Assembly (NCBI GenBank): GCA_030532225.1
Contig: JAUNLQ010000005.1
Span: forward strand, 12,604 to 76,603
Source of the DNA: Bacillota bacterium
GTDB lineage: Bacteria > Bacillota > Clostridia > Tissierellales > Peptoniphilaceae
Direction of reading: 5' to 3'
DNA length: 64,000 nucleotides
Position 1 is the first letter of the stretch, and each line of letters opens with the position of its first letter. Positions 1 to 9,590 of this stretch are shown here, piece by piece. Position numbers and translations under genes: made by a program. Under the pieces are notes generated by a model. The model searched no databases. It was not told the origin of the DNA and was given only the letters and a program-made list of their open reading frames with translations.

Positions 1-295
1 AATGGTTTGTCCCTCTAATGTTCCATTTTCTCCTGCTAGGAATGTTACCTTTACATATCCTTTAGGTTGTTCGTCAGTTCCTGGAACAACTCCTTGGAGT
101 TCTTCGTAAGTTGCTGTAATATCAGTTGCAATTGCGAAGGTTCCTGTTAAGTTTTGATCCCAGCCTGTGTGCTTCCAGCCTGTGCTTGCTGTTACTTCTG
201 GTGCACTTAGGGTTACTTCTTTTTCTGGGTTTACCCAGTAAATGGTTTGTCCCTCTAATGTTCCATTTTCTCCTGCTAGGAATGTTACCTTTACA
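1..295. repeat. Direct 55-bp repeat, 240-bp period, inside the surface-protein gene
   Basis: Bases 1-55 and 241-295 are identical, with a period of exactly 240 bp (80 codons), so the reading frame is kept. They encode the V-K-V-T-F-L-A-G-E-N-G start of a repeat module. The array probably continues beyond position 1. Confidence 0.9.
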
Positions 296-2250
296 AAGTT
301 ACTTGGTACGTCAGGTTTTACTTCGCCCTCTTGTGGGACTACGTCATTTCCTGTGTATGTCCAGTCTGCATATACTGTTGTAAGTTCTGCAAATTTTGTA
401 TCATCGGCTACAACTTCTGCTGTTGCTTCAGTACTATTTTTCCAACTTGCAAAGTTATAGTTAGCTCTTGTAGGTGTTATTCCTTCCTTGGCTTCTGCAA
501 ATGTGGTTATTTCTTTTAATACATAAACTGTTGTCTGTGTTATCTCTGTACTTGTATTAGGTTCTGTGCCGAGATTTCCACCGTTTGCATTAAATGTTAA
601 CATTATATAATCAGCATCACTTGGATCTGTTGTGACTACTTTCGCTTTGTAGACTGCAGTGAATGTTATATCGTCACTAACTCCTTCACTATAACCAACT
701 AAGTCTTTTGCGTAATAGTTTGTTCCAACGTTCCATCCTGTGTGAGCTTTTGTTCTTTCATCAGTTGGTGTTGCTGTTGGGATTTTTAGGGCAGGATTTG
801 CATTCTTTGCATCTTCTATCGTCTTTCCATCTAGGACAAAGAATACTTTATTATCATCTGCTCCAAAGCTTCCTTCACCTTGATTAAATTCTACTCTATG
901 ATAACCTTCTGGTGTTTCTCCAGGTGTTGTTTGATCCGGGATAATTACTGTTGGTTTTTCTGTATAAGTTGCTGTAAAACTTTTAGCATCTCCATCTGTT
1001 GCTGATCCTACTAATTCAACATTTATATCTGGGGACCATTTATCAAATTTCTTGGTGTGGTCTATGGTTGTTTCATCTAATAATGGAAGTGGCGTTAATA
1101 TTTTACTCCTAACTTCTTTATTTTCATAACTAAAACCTATTTTAACGTCTAAATATCTTTTATTAGATGCAAGTTCATCAAAATAACCATTAATGGCTGG
1201 TTGATATCCCTCTTCTCCCTGATTACCTACTGCTGGTTGCTTGGCATCAAAGCTTACTCTTACATAGCCATCTGGAACTGCAGGAAGGACGCCTTCCGAA
1301 TTTGCTTCCGGTACTAGGACGTTTGGTTCATAGACCATCTCCACTAGTATACCTGTTTCATCAGCTATGCTTGTTTTGACTTTGTAGTTTTTCTCGTCTA
1401 GGATGATTTTATCATTTTTGGCTTCACTTAACCCTACCGTCCAAGTTTCAATGGAATTTTCAAAGATATCACTATCTGCACCTAACTCTCTTAGGTTATA
1501 TTCCTTGTCTGAGCTTTCCAATGTTATTGGACTTACAACTTTTTCTGATCCATTTTCTACTGAAATTGTGGTTTCTGAAATTGAGTCTGGTCGATACACA
1601 TAATTTAATGTCTTTCCATAAGGGTCTAGCCAATTTACTGTAAGTTTTGGGCTATTGATCTCATGGATTGTGGTTGTTAAGAGGATATTACCTTCTCCTG
1701 GTGCTGTATGACTTTGTGTGCTAACTGTATTATAAAGATCAAAGGAATAATCATATATAAAAGCTGTTTTACTGTCATTTGGAACCATAAAGTTTGTTAC
1801 AAGCAAAAATTCATTTACATTTGTGTAATCTTGAGGAACGGTAACTTCCATTGACTTAGTTGCTAATCCATTTTCAAAATCTCCAATTGTAAATATTAAT
1901 GGATTTGCTGAGTCATAAGTTATAACGTTATTTAAATCCCTGTAGGCTGGCCAAACTTTAATTTGTCCACCATGAACTTTATTCCAATTAAAAGTCGGTC
2001 CCTCAAGACCGTGTAACTTCAAGTTAATAGTAAATGTCCTTTTTACATATGATGCATTCTGCATGCTTATATCTCCAGGAGATAAGGGGCTTAGTTCCAA
2101 TGATGATCCTTGATTATCTTGGGGGTCGTTGAAGTATAGAGATATTGGAGGCTCTTCAAAAGAACCCCCAGTATCTGCTAAAGCAAAAACACTAAGAGTA
2201 GAAGTTAATAGAATTGTTAATACTATTAATATAGATACTAATTTTTTCAT
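1..2250 (-). CDS. Large secreted repeat protein, 3' end outside window
   Basis: The frame is open from an ATG at 2250 to the window edge, giving 750 codons with no stop. The start follows a GGGTAGG ribosome site and lies 17 bases after the stop of the upstream secreted protein, so the two are probably one transcript. Residues 1 to about 25 form a signal peptide (two lysines, a hydrophobic core, cleavage near A-L-A/D). The body is Thr/Asn/Glu-rich with modules ending in motifs such as F-x-x-W-x or A-x-Y, like InlB B-repeat (beta-grasp) adhesin modules. The last 100 residues begin a near-identical repeat of about 80 residues (G-W-K-H-T-G-W core). The C-terminus is not visible, so anchoring (LPXTG or other) is unknown. 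A cell-surface adhesin is inferred; no enzyme motif is seen. Confidence 0.85.
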   Translation of the reverse strand, partial: MKKLVSILIVLTILLTSTLSVFALADTGGSFEEPPISLYFNDPQDNQGSSLELSPLSPGDISMQNASYVKRTFTINLKLHGLEGPTFNWNKVHGGQIKVWPAYRDLNNVITYDSANPLIFTIGDFENGLATKSMEVTVPQDYTNVNEFLLVTNFMVPNDSKTAFIYDYSFDLYNTVSTQSHTAPGEGNILLTTTIHEINSPKLTVNWLDPYGKTLNYVYRPDSISETTISVENGSEKVVSPITLESSDKEYNLRELGADSDIFENSIETWTVGLSEAKNDKIILDEKNYKVKTSIADETGILVEMVYEPNVLVPEANSEGVLPAVPDGYVRVSFDAKQPAVGNQGEEGYQPAINGYFDELASNKRYLDVKIGFSYENKEVRSKILTPLPLLDETTIDHTKKFDKWSPDINVELVGSATDGDAKSFTATYTEKPTVIIPDQTTPGETPEGYHRVEFNQGEGSFGADDNKVFFVLDGKTIEDAKNANPALKIPTATPTDERTKAHTGWNVGTNYYAKDLVGYSEGVSDDITFTAVYKAKVVTTDPSDADYIMLTFNANGGNLGTEPNTSTEITQTTVYVLKEITTFAEAKEGITPTRANYNFASWKNSTEATAEVVADDTKFAELTTVYADWTYTGNDVVPQEGEVKPDVPSNFVKVTFLAGENGTLEGQTIYWVNPEKEVTLSAPEVTASTGWKHTGWDQNLTGTFAIATDITATYEELQGVVPGTDEQPKGYVKVTFLAGENGTLEGQTI

Positions 2251-2267
2251 TTTCCTACCCCTTTCTA

Positions 2268-5200
2268 CTAATAAATTATAAATATCTTTGGATTTGTGTA
2301 GTTATTTGTATTACCAACTTCTTCGCCGTAGATATGGACCTCATCTCCACTTTTTAATACATATGGCTCAATATTAGCCATAAGGTTAATCTTTGTCATT
2401 GTATCTTTAGTGTCTAAAGTTACTTTACCACTAGCTATCTCTTGACCATCTCTCTTTACAGTTATGGTAACAATTGTATCAGCTGGTCCACTTACTTTGA
2501 TATAGGACTTCTCGGCCCTTGGCGCCTGGATGTCTAGTACCAATTCTTTTGTATTGGTATAGTCAATTGTTTCGCTGTTTACATTGCCAAATCTATCTTC
2601 TGTGGTTACTTGAATTGTTTTGATCTGTTTTCCTAGAGCACGATATTTTAATCTCATAATCCTATATCTTTTCTTCTCTGTCCCAAGATTTTTCAGATTC
2701 TCTGTCCCTGATTCCCATTTTTCATAGGTGACTTTTATATAGGTTTTATTTTCTGCTGGAACTTCATCAAGCTGTGCTACGAAGAAGAAGTATTCACGGA
2801 ACCTATCATCAGTTAATTGTTTCTCTATAAAGTCAGGTGCCTTAAGGTCTATGGCAAGCGAGTCTGATTCTTTTGTATACTTATTTGGTTCTTCAGCACG
2901 AATTTTTATATTCTTGCCAAGGTTTGTGGCCGTTTGATCGCTTAAATCTGTTTTGGGAACCTTGATAGTTGCGCCTGAGTGCAAGAAATCACTTCTATTT
3001 TTATCGTCAATCTTAAAAATATATTGACTCTCCTCGTATTCACCACTGGCATTTTCAATCATTAGCCTGTAAACACTTCCATAGGCAGGAGGGCTAGCTC
3101 CATAGTCTCCTGGGGAGAAACTTATAGGAACATAGGCTCCTTCCTCTGTGGTTTCTAGAACACCTTGAGCCAGGTTTATTGGTTGGGCAGAAGTTTCTTT
3201 TTTTAGCACTGTGGTTTTTATCTCATCTGACCTTGCTTCCTGTACTCCCTCTCCATTTATAGATTGGGCCTTTACTTGCTGATTTATTGTAAAGGCAGTG
3301 TCATCATTATAGGTCAGAGTTGCTAATCTTCCACTGCTTGTTACAACAATGTTTGTGGCTGTACCTGCTGATTTTATATAATTACCATCGGCATCTTTTT
3401 TTAACTCAACGGTACTGTTATCTGGAAGAGTAACTAATATCTTGTCTACCTCTGTTAATGGCCAAGTTATTACCACAGATTTATCAGTTTCGTAAATGTC
3501 TCTAATAGTGGGTGGGGCAACTACTATTTGGGTGTTGTATACTGTTGTATAATATCCCTGGGTGTCAAAATATCCCACTGCTGGTCTTGCTTGTCCTGGA
3601 GGATGGTGGGTTGTTCCCTCTGGATGATCGTCGGTAATGTGAAGTCGCTTGGTCGCTGCAGAAAAAGTATCCACTTTGCCATTTTCATCCATGGTAAGTT
3701 GTGATATTTGAGTCTTTTTCATAGTAATGACTGGCGGATCAAAACTTGTGTCTTCTACTTTTTCTAGGCTAATTCCATAGTCTGTTAGTTTTACAACTTG
3801 GTCAGGTTTTGCTGCAGCTGCATTGAAATCATATACTTCTTTGTCATTAGTAAGTTCTACAACTAGATAAGAATATCGCTTACCCTTTTTATCATAGCCT
3901 GGCAAATTTTCCCATACTACTTGTCCACCAGTATATGTCTGTATTGAGCCTGCTACGGGAATAAATATATTTTCTGTTGGTAAGACCTGGCCATAGCTTC
4001 CCAAGATTGCACCTCTCAAGAGGGCAAAGTGTAATTTATTAGCATATTTTGTGGAGCCATCGGCGATAGGCAGTCCTTTATTATCTTGCCAAACTTTATC
4101 TACCTTTATTGTAAAGTCTGGTTTCCATACTGCATAGAGGTCTAGACCTTTTTCTATATCAAAGTTGTAATCATAAGTTTTTGTCTCATCCCATGGAAGA
4201 TTTCCAGAATCCACCAGACTAAAAGTATCTCCATCTCTCAAATAGAAGTCACTGGCTTCGCCTGTTCCTGTTACGTTGACATCTGGTACACTGGCATTAG
4301 GGTCTCTTGAAAAACCAACAAGAGAATAACCTTCTTTTGTAAATCCTGTCTTTATATCTCCATTTTCATCAAACAAACTATCCAGCTTAACCATATAATC
4401 AGCTGGTTCTGCATAAAGCTCATCTACATCTTTTGCTCCTATGTCTTGTACATAAACAGTGTCATTGTCTGCAGACACGTTGGAGTGAATTCTGATCTGT
4501 GGCTGTCCCCATACTGCATATACAGTTCGACATTTGTCTATAGGGCTGTATTCATTGTATACATAAACCTGGGTGTCACTATCTACATTTGCCCATTCTG
4601 ATTCATCATCAAGTATGTGTTCATCATTAAGCAAGTCTCGATATTGTTCAGCAGCGGTTTTCCCATTTTCTCCATCAATGAGTTTTTTTGTAGTCCAACC
4701 TAAAAGCACCTTGCCAGAAGGTCTTGTAAGCTCTGCCTCTATTGGGAATTGCCTTTTTAACAAGGCCTCTTTTCCATCTGTACTTGTAATATCGTAAGGT
4801 TTGCCATTATGGTCCAAGAAGTTAATAACTTCTCTTCCGTCTACTGTTACTGTGGTTACCTTATTACCTGAAGCGTCTTCTAGCTCATGGACTCTTAATA
4901 AGTCCTGTCCTTCTGGGTTTTTAAAACCTGATGGTGTATAGTTAGTGTTTAGAGTTCCGTCAGGGTTTAATCGATACTCTTTAGTAAGAGGGGCTATCTT
5001 TTCCACAAGGCCCTCTAACTCATCAGGCCCATAGAGTCTATTTTCTCCCATCGTAAATCTTATCTTGGCCTGGACTTGTTCTCTTACTATAGCAGAATCT
5101 ATTATCCCAGCAGCACTGTTATAAAATGGTATCTGCATATCTTTTTTTAATGAAGGTAGGGTATTGTCGCCATCAAATGAAAAGGAGAACTTATACATTC

Positions 5201-7106
5201 CGTCAGCTGTAATACCGGAGAAAGCATATCCCACAACTGCTTCATACTTTTTTTTATTCTCATCCCTTAAATCCGTCAAATACATAGAGCTACCTGGGTG
5301 TAAACTGTAACCAGTGTAGGATTTTGAATCGGTAAATATTTCATTTATTTCTGGCAAGTAAGCACGTTCTATAGCAGCGCCAACAATTTTACCTGCATTT
5401 TCCATATACCTAGTAGGATAGGTTTTTTCACTAGTAGTTATTGTCGCTTGCTTAGAACTAGAATAATCATTTCCATTGAAGTAGAGATTTACCGAGTTTC
5501 CAGCCACATCTACAGGTATAAAGACCTCGACTGTCTGCCCTGCTTTTATTGTTGCTCCTTCTTCGAAAGGGATTTCAAAGATCATAGAATTATTTGTATT
5601 TACAGCAGTCAGACCTCTGTATTCATTAGCCTTAGAATCTAAAATGAAGGTCTTGCCCTTGTTACCACCTATGCGGACCAAAAGCTGTTTATTAACATTA
5701 GAATCTCCGAACAATTTATCTGTTTTTATGGTAAGTTTTCCACCAGCAGGTATGGTAATGTCCTCATCTGCTGTATAGGTATAGGTGGACCAACCATCCT
5801 GGTTATCAAGGACAAAACCCACTCTTATAGGAAAGGCTTCTATAACCTTTTTTGGATCACCATAAAAATCTGCTTTAAGCTTTTCCTTGTCAATATTAAA
5901 TGTTGTTATAGTGTAAACATTGTTAAATCCAGTAGCCGTCCTATTTAGATAGCTGTTATGCATACTAGCGGAAGAATCTAGTGTAACAGGTATAGCATGA
6001 GGATCCTTTCTCACGAAGACTGAAGTACCTATTTCATAAACAATAGGACCTTTGGATGTTGGGCTTAAATCTGGCTTTGGCAATTGAACCTGTATAGAAT
6101 TATCGTATATATCTGCATTCTTATCAGCTATGGTAACATAGCCTGCTACTCCATTTTCATCTGCTAGATATTTTTCCAACTCTCTAGGAAAGCTAATCCT
6201 GTATCCAATATTCCCACCATCTATTGATTCATAGGGTGTTCTATGCTTAGTATGACCATGGTAGATAAGGAGCCTGGACTTTTTATCCTTTTCTTCAAAG
6301 ACGGCAATAGCATGACTTTGAGTAATAGGAGGTTGAATAAAAGATGCTCTGTTCGTAATTGCCTCTCCACTTATATCGCTCTTTCCAGGTACCATGGTTG
6401 AGAAAGTATAGGTGTTATAGCCTTTAATTTTATTAGTTTTATTTATTCTTGCATAATACCTATCCCTCTTTTTACTTATAAGACGGGTCTGAACGATATA
6501 GTCATCTGTAAGGCTGTCTAAATTGTACCCTGCTTTTAGGACTAGTTTGACAGGAAGATTCCATACCCTTCCACTGTAAGATCCCCCTTTAACCAGATTA
6601 TCAAAATCAACTTCATAAACATTTTTTTCACCAAACACAGGAGCGAACCACTCCTTGTCTGTATATGCAGGATTGGCTTTTGTTTGATAATTTAAATTAC
6701 CTACAAATGATGCACCCCAATCGATCATGGCATCTAGCCTTGGGTCAACTTTAAACTGTGCATATATATATGGATTATTCAATCCTAAGGGCGAAGTGGA
6801 ATAAGCCATAAGTTTTAAATTTATTACAGTCCTTCCGGCTCCGTCTATGGAAAATCCATCAAAATTAATGTCATTACTGAGCCATGGTGTAATTGTAAGA
6901 CCAGACTCATCTAGGCTAACGCCAGACGGGATAGGCCAATAAAAGTCATTGGCTATACTTGTGTTATCGGCTGTTTCAGGCTCTACTGCTTGTACAGGTT
7001 GAGCTTTAAATCCTAAAAGATTTATAGGGAAAATCTGAACCAGCATAAGGATTGCTATTAGTAAATATAAATATTTTTTATAATTTCTTTTCATTTTTTC
7101 TTTCAT
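2268..7106 (-). CDS. Giant secreted surface protein (1612 aa) without visible wall anchor
   Basis: The ATG at 7106 is preceded by AAGGAGG with 7-base spacing. Residues 1-40 form a long signal peptide (basic start, hydrophobic core near 13-33, A-Q-A-V cleavage region). About 760 residues of beta-rich sequence follow that I do not recognise. Near 800-990 come modules with G-W-T-T-K and Y-A-V-W motifs, like InlB B-repeat (Flg_new) units. Near 1000-1110 is a Cna-B-like domain beginning K-V-D-K-V-W-Q-D, and the tail is again beta-rich. The protein ends F-I-I-Y with no LPXTG, SLH, LysM or choline-binding repeat. It could be released, held by its partner encoded 17 bp downstream, or anchored by an unknown mode. 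Adhesin or matrix protein is inferred. Confidence 0.85.
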   Translation of the reverse strand: MKEKMKRNYKKYLYLLIAILMLVQIFPINLLGFKAQPVQAVEPETADNTSIANDFYWPIPSGVSLDESGLTITPWLSNDINFDGFSIDGAGRTVINLKLMAYSTSPLGLNNPYIYAQFKVDPRLDAMIDWGASFVGNLNYQTKANPAYTDKEWFAPVFGEKNVYEVDFDNLVKGGSYSGRVWNLPVKLVLKAGYNLDSLTDDYIVQTRLISKKRDRYYARINKTNKIKGYNTYTFSTMVPGKSDISGEAITNRASFIQPPITQSHAIAVFEEKDKKSRLLIYHGHTKHRTPYESIDGGNIGYRISFPRELEKYLADENGVAGYVTIADKNADIYDNSIQVQLPKPDLSPTSKGPIVYEIGTSVFVRKDPHAIPVTLDSSASMHNSYLNRTATGFNNVYTITTFNIDKEKLKADFYGDPKKVIEAFPIRVGFVLDNQDGWSTYTYTADEDITIPAGGKLTIKTDKLFGDSNVNKQLLVRIGGNKGKTFILDSKANEYRGLTAVNTNNSMIFEIPFEEGATIKAGQTVEVFIPVDVAGNSVNLYFNGNDYSSSKQATITTSEKTYPTRYMENAGKIVGAAIERAYLPEINEIFTDSKSYTGYSLHPGSSMYLTDLRDENKKKYEAVVGYAFSGITADGMYKFSFSFDGDNTLPSLKKDMQIPFYNSAAGIIDSAIVREQVQAKIRFTMGENRLYGPDELEGLVEKIAPLTKEYRLNPDGTLNTNYTPSGFKNPEGQDLLRVHELEDASGNKVTTVTVDGREVINFLDHNGKPYDITSTDGKEALLKRQFPIEAELTRPSGKVLLGWTTKKLIDGENGKTAAEQYRDLLNDEHILDDESEWANVDSDTQVYVYNEYSPIDKCRTVYAVWGQPQIRIHSNVSADNDTVYVQDIGAKDVDELYAEPADYMVKLDSLFDENGDIKTGFTKEGYSLVGFSRDPNASVPDVNVTGTGEASDFYLRDGDTFSLVDSGNLPWDETKTYDYNFDIEKGLDLYAVWKPDFTIKVDKVWQDNKGLPIADGSTKYANKLHFALLRGAILGSYGQVLPTENIFIPVAGSIQTYTGGQVVWENLPGYDKKGKRYSYLVVELTNDKEVYDFNAAAAKPDQVVKLTDYGISLEKVEDTSFDPPVITMKKTQISQLTMDENGKVDTFSAATKRLHITDDHPEGTTHHPPGQARPAVGYFDTQGYYTTVYNTQIVVAPPTIRDIYETDKSVVITWPLTEVDKILVTLPDNSTVELKKDADGNYIKSAGTATNIVVTSSGRLATLTYNDDTAFTINQQVKAQSINGEGVQEARSDEIKTTVLKKETSAQPINLAQGVLETTEEGAYVPISFSPGDYGASPPAYGSVYRLMIENASGEYEESQYIFKIDDKNRSDFLHSGATIKVPKTDLSDQTATNLGKNIKIRAEEPNKYTKESDSLAIDLKAPDFIEKQLTDDRFREYFFFVAQLDEVPAENKTYIKVTYEKWESGTENLKNLGTEKKRYRIMRLKYRALGKQIKTIQVTTEDRFGNVNSETIDYTNTKELVLDIQAPRAEKSYIKVSGPADTIVTITVKRDGQEIASGKVTLDTKDTMTKINLMANIEPYVLKSGDEVHIYGEEVGNTNNYTNPKIFIIY

Positions 7107-7374
7107 ATTCTTTCCTCCTTGTTTCTATAAAATTCCTTTATTGTTAATATTTATTGTTAACTTTATTTGCAGATGTTTTATATTTATAAATATAAAAATA
7201 ATTCCTCTACTGCATTTAAAGTGAAGTTTTTTGCTTTTTTAATTTAAAATTTACATAAATCTTTTTGTTTTTTGCTGTTTTCTGTATTGTTTTAAAATTA
7301 GATTGTAATTATTTTTAATAGCTTTTAGGATAGCTTATGAATGTGTTTTTTAATTACAATTTCATTGATCTTAT

Positions 7375-7418
7375 ATCTTAGACTATTTTTGAGCATACTA
7401 AGTCTATAAGTCTAAGAT
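7375..7418 (-). other. 10-bp hairpin just after the small ORF
   Basis: ATCTTAGACT (7375-7384) and AGTCTAAGAT (7409-7418) are perfect inverted repeats with a 24-base loop, starting at the small ORF's stop codon. No T-run follows on the minus strand, so it is not a standard terminator. It could be an RNA processing or regulatory hairpin in the leader of the surface-protein genes. Confidence 0.6.
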
Positions 7419-7588
7419 TAGTTGTACATGGGATAATAGTCTTTTTGATATGATGGTATTTGTTTGTTAAATGAAGGTCTTATTTTTATAAGTTTAAATA
7501 AGTGCCTTGTAATATTTTTAATAAGTAAGTTTTGTATTATGTTATTATATTTTAGTTTTTTCTTAGTTTTATTTTTTGTTATTTTCAC
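7418..7588 (-). CDS. Small basic 56-aa ORF with a strong ribosome site
   Basis: A GTG start at 7588 is preceded by AAAGGAGG with 6-base spacing, close to the ideal ribosome site. The frame stays open for 56 codons to a TAA at 7418, despite DNA so AT-rich that stops should be frequent. The product is very basic (M-K-I-T-K-N-K-T-K-K-K start), has no signal peptide and no clear membrane segment, and ends Y-Y-P-M-Y-N. A consensus promoter lies about 140 bases upstream. I do not recognise it. It could be a small regulator, a leader peptide for the surface genes or a remnant of a longer gene. Confidence 0.5.
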   Translation of the reverse strand: MKITKNKTKKKLKYNNIIQNLLIKNITRHLFKLIKIRPSFNKQIPSYQKDYYPMYN

Positions 7589-7729
7589 TTTTGGCCTCCT
7601 TTTTTGTAATTATATTTTAAATTTTATATTTATCTTATTAATGCAGTTTTTTATGTAATTTGTTTTTATTGTTATTCTTAATTAACGTGCATTTTTACAG
7701 TATTACTAAAGATATATTTATTTTAATAT

Positions 7730-7758
7730 ATTCTACACCTAAAGAGTAAACATGTCAA
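7730..7758 (-). promoter_or_regulatory. Consensus sigma-A promoter for small ORF and surface genes
   Basis: On the minus strand, TTGACA (7753-7758) and TAGAAT (7730-7735) are separated by 17 bases. Transcription would start near 7723, leaving about 135 bases before the small ORF and about 615 before the first surface protein. Confidence 0.75.
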
Positions 7759-7819
7759 TACTTTCATCTATTTGACTTGGGCTTGGCTAATTCGCTGTAA
7801 GCAAGTCTAGGACATGTTT
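7748..7819. repeat. Nested inverted repeats overlapping the -35 box
   Basis: AAACATGTC (7748-7756) overlaps the -35 box and is matched by GACATGTTT (7811-7819). Inside lies a second pair, GACTTG (7774-7779) and CAAGTC (7802-7807). Each outer arm contains the palindrome ACATGT. The outer arm centres are 63 bp apart, about six helical turns. A repressor or activator operator is inferred. Confidence 0.55.
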
Positions 7820-7981
7820 GTAGCTGTTAGTAATGTTTTTCTTTATAATTTTTTGTGATAAGGTGGAAAATTTTTATGATTATTGGGTCATGTTGGCTTT
7901 TTTTTGTAATTTTTTGATGTTTTTTCTTATTTTTTTCTTTGTTTTTATTTGTTTTTAATGGTTTTTTAATATAAATGGGTG

Positions 7982-8012
7982 TAAAAAAAGAGACACCTTT
8001 TTGGTATCTCTT
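7982..8012 (-). terminator. Rho-independent terminator after rny
   Basis: Read on the minus strand, AGAGATACC and GGTGTCTCT form a 9-bp stem with a 5-base loop, followed by a run of seven T. It starts about 20 bases after the rny stop. Confidence 0.9.
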
Positions 8013-8030
8013 TAATTAATTTTCTACTGA

Positions 8031-9590
8031 TTATTTCGCATATTCTATTGCTCTAGTTTCTCTTATTATATTGACTTTTATTTGGCCTGGATATTGCATT
8101 TCTTTTTCTATTGTTTTTGCTATATCTCTTGATAGGATAACCATTTCTGCTTCTGATACATTTTCTGGCTTAACGGCTACTCTAATTTCTCTTCCTGCTT
8201 GGACTGCATAGGCCTTGTCAATACCTGTAAAGGATGTTGCTATTTCTTCTAGTTTTTCTAGTCTGGCTATATAGGATTGTAGGGTTTCTCTTCTAGCTCC
8301 TGGTCTAGCTGCTGATAGGGCATCTGCTGCTTGGACTAGGACTGATTCTAGATATTTGAATTCTACTTCTCCATGGTGAGACTGGATGGCGTTAATGACT
8401 TGGTCAGGTTCTTTGTATCTTCTGGCTAGGTCGGCTCCAAGTTCTATGTGAGTTTGTTCTGATTCTTGGTCTATTGCCTTTCCTATGTCGTGTAAAAGTC
8501 CTGCCCTCTTGGCCATTTTTACGTCTGCTCCTAGGAGTTCTGCCATAAAGCCTGATAGTTTGGCAACTTCTATAGCATGTCTTAGGGCGTTTTGGCCGTA
8601 GGATGTACGGTATTTCAAACGTCCTAGGGTCTTTTTCAATTCAGGATGGATGTCGTGTATCCCCAATTCGAACACTGCATCTTCACCTGCTTCTTTTATG
8701 CTTTGGTCAACTTCTCTTTCTGCTCTTTCTACAACTTCTTCTATCCTGGTTGGATGGATTCTGCCGTCTAGGATCAGTTTTTCTAAAGCTATTCTAGCTA
8801 CTTCCCTTCTTACTGGGTCAAAGCTAGATAGGGTTACTGCTTCTGGAGTGTCGTCTATTATTAGGTCTACTCCTGTTAGAGATTCAATAGCCCTTATGTT
8901 TCTTCCTTCTCTTCCTATGATCCTGCCCTTCATGTCGTCATTTGGTAGGGATACTGTTGAAATAGTTAGTTCTGAAACATAGTCAGGTGCACATTTTTGT
9001 ATTGCATATGCGATAATATTTCTTGCAATTTTTTCGCTTTCTTCTTTCGTTTTGTTTTCATATTCCTTGATAACAGCTGCAGATTCGTGAATGACCTCGC
9101 CTTTTAGTTCTTCTAAAAGGACCTCTTTGGCTTGTTGGGTGCTATAACCTGATACTCTTTCTAGTTCTAGTAGTCTTTTGTTTAATAGTTCTTCTACTTG
9201 AACTTCTTTTGTTTCTAGGACTCTTAGCCTGTCTGATAGGGACTGGTCCTTTCTTTCTAGGTTAGTGGCTCTCTTGTCAAGCTGGTCTTCTTTTTTGCTT
9301 AGTTGGTCTTCCTTGTTAAGAAGCCTTTTTTCGTGTTCAGAGTTTTCATCTCTTCTTCTTTTGTTCTCGTTTTCAGCCTCTGTTCTCATCCTGTGGATTT
9401 CTTCTTTGGCTTCTAATAGGGCTTCTTTTTTTACTGATTCACTTTCTCTTTCCGCATCTATTATAAGATTTTTAGCATGGGTTTCTGCTGAGCCTATTTT
9501 TTTCTCTGCAGTGTTTTTTCTAAGTAGGTAACCTACTCCTAACCCAACTATCATCATAATAATATAGTAAACGTATTCGATGAAGAACAC
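8031..9590 (-). CDS. rny: Ribonuclease Y
   Basis: Membrane-anchored endoribonuclease that starts mRNA decay in Firmicutes. The order of parts is typical: an N-terminal membrane helix (about 5-25), a long Lys/Glu-rich coiled coil (30-200), a KH RNA-binding domain with the [12 protein letters not shown] core near 220, and an HD domain with L-L-H-D-I-G-K-A near 366. Its length of about 519 aa is normal. The start is unclear. The GTG at 9590 directly abuts a perfect AGGAGG site, the best-spaced in-frame codon is ATC at 9581, and the first ATG falls inside the membrane helix. The gene has its own promoter, 180 bp after the split-Rad50 gene, and its own terminator. Confidence 0.95.
   Translation of the reverse strand: MFFIEYVYYIIMMIVGLGVGYLLRKNTAEKKIGSAETHAKNLIIDAERESESVKKEALLEAKEEIHRMRTEAENENKRRRDENSEHEKRLLNKEDQLSKKEDQLDKRATNLERKDQSLSDRLRVLETKEVQVEELLNKRLLELERVSGYSTQQAKEVLLEELKGEVIHESAAVIKEYENKTKEESEKIARNIIAYAIQKCAPDYVSELTISTVSLPNDDMKGRIIGREGRNIRAIESLTGVDLIIDDTPEAVTLSSFDPVRREVARIALEKLILDGRIHPTRIEEVVERAEREVDQSIKEAGEDAVFELGIHDIHPELKKTLGRLKYRTSYGQNALRHAIEVAKLSGFMAELLGADVKMAKRAGLLHDIGKAIDQESEQTHIELGADLARRYKEPDQVINAIQSHHGEVEFKYLESVLVQAADALSAARPGARRETLQSYIARLEKLEEIATSFTGIDKAYAVQAGREIRVAVKPENVSEAEMVILSRDIAKTIEKEMQYPGQIKVNIIRETRAIEYAK

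Larger units (their letters stand above)
7107..8030. other. 924-bp AT-rich gap between rny and the surface-protein genes
   Basis: The gap holds, in the direction of transcription, the rny terminator (7982-8012), an inverted-repeat region, a consensus promoter (7730-7758), a small ORF (7418-7588) and a hairpin (7375-7418). A short inverted repeat GTTAA...TTAAC lies at 7143-7161, just before the surface-protein ribosome site. I see nothing more in 7820-7981 or 7162-7374. The minus strand is strongly A-rich here, as in coding DNA of this genome. Confidence 0.6.

Noticed and set aside
2251..2267. The two surface ORFs as one gene broken by a stop.
   Set aside because: The second ORF has its own ribosome site, ATG and signal peptide directly after the gap, so it is a separate secreted protein.
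7464..7658. Plus-strand hydrophobic 64-aa ORF in the gap, possible membrane toxin.
   Set aside because: TTG start without a ribosome site, and it is antisense to the better supported minus-strand ORF at 7418-7588. Phe/Leu-rich products are expected on the T-rich strand of this DNA.
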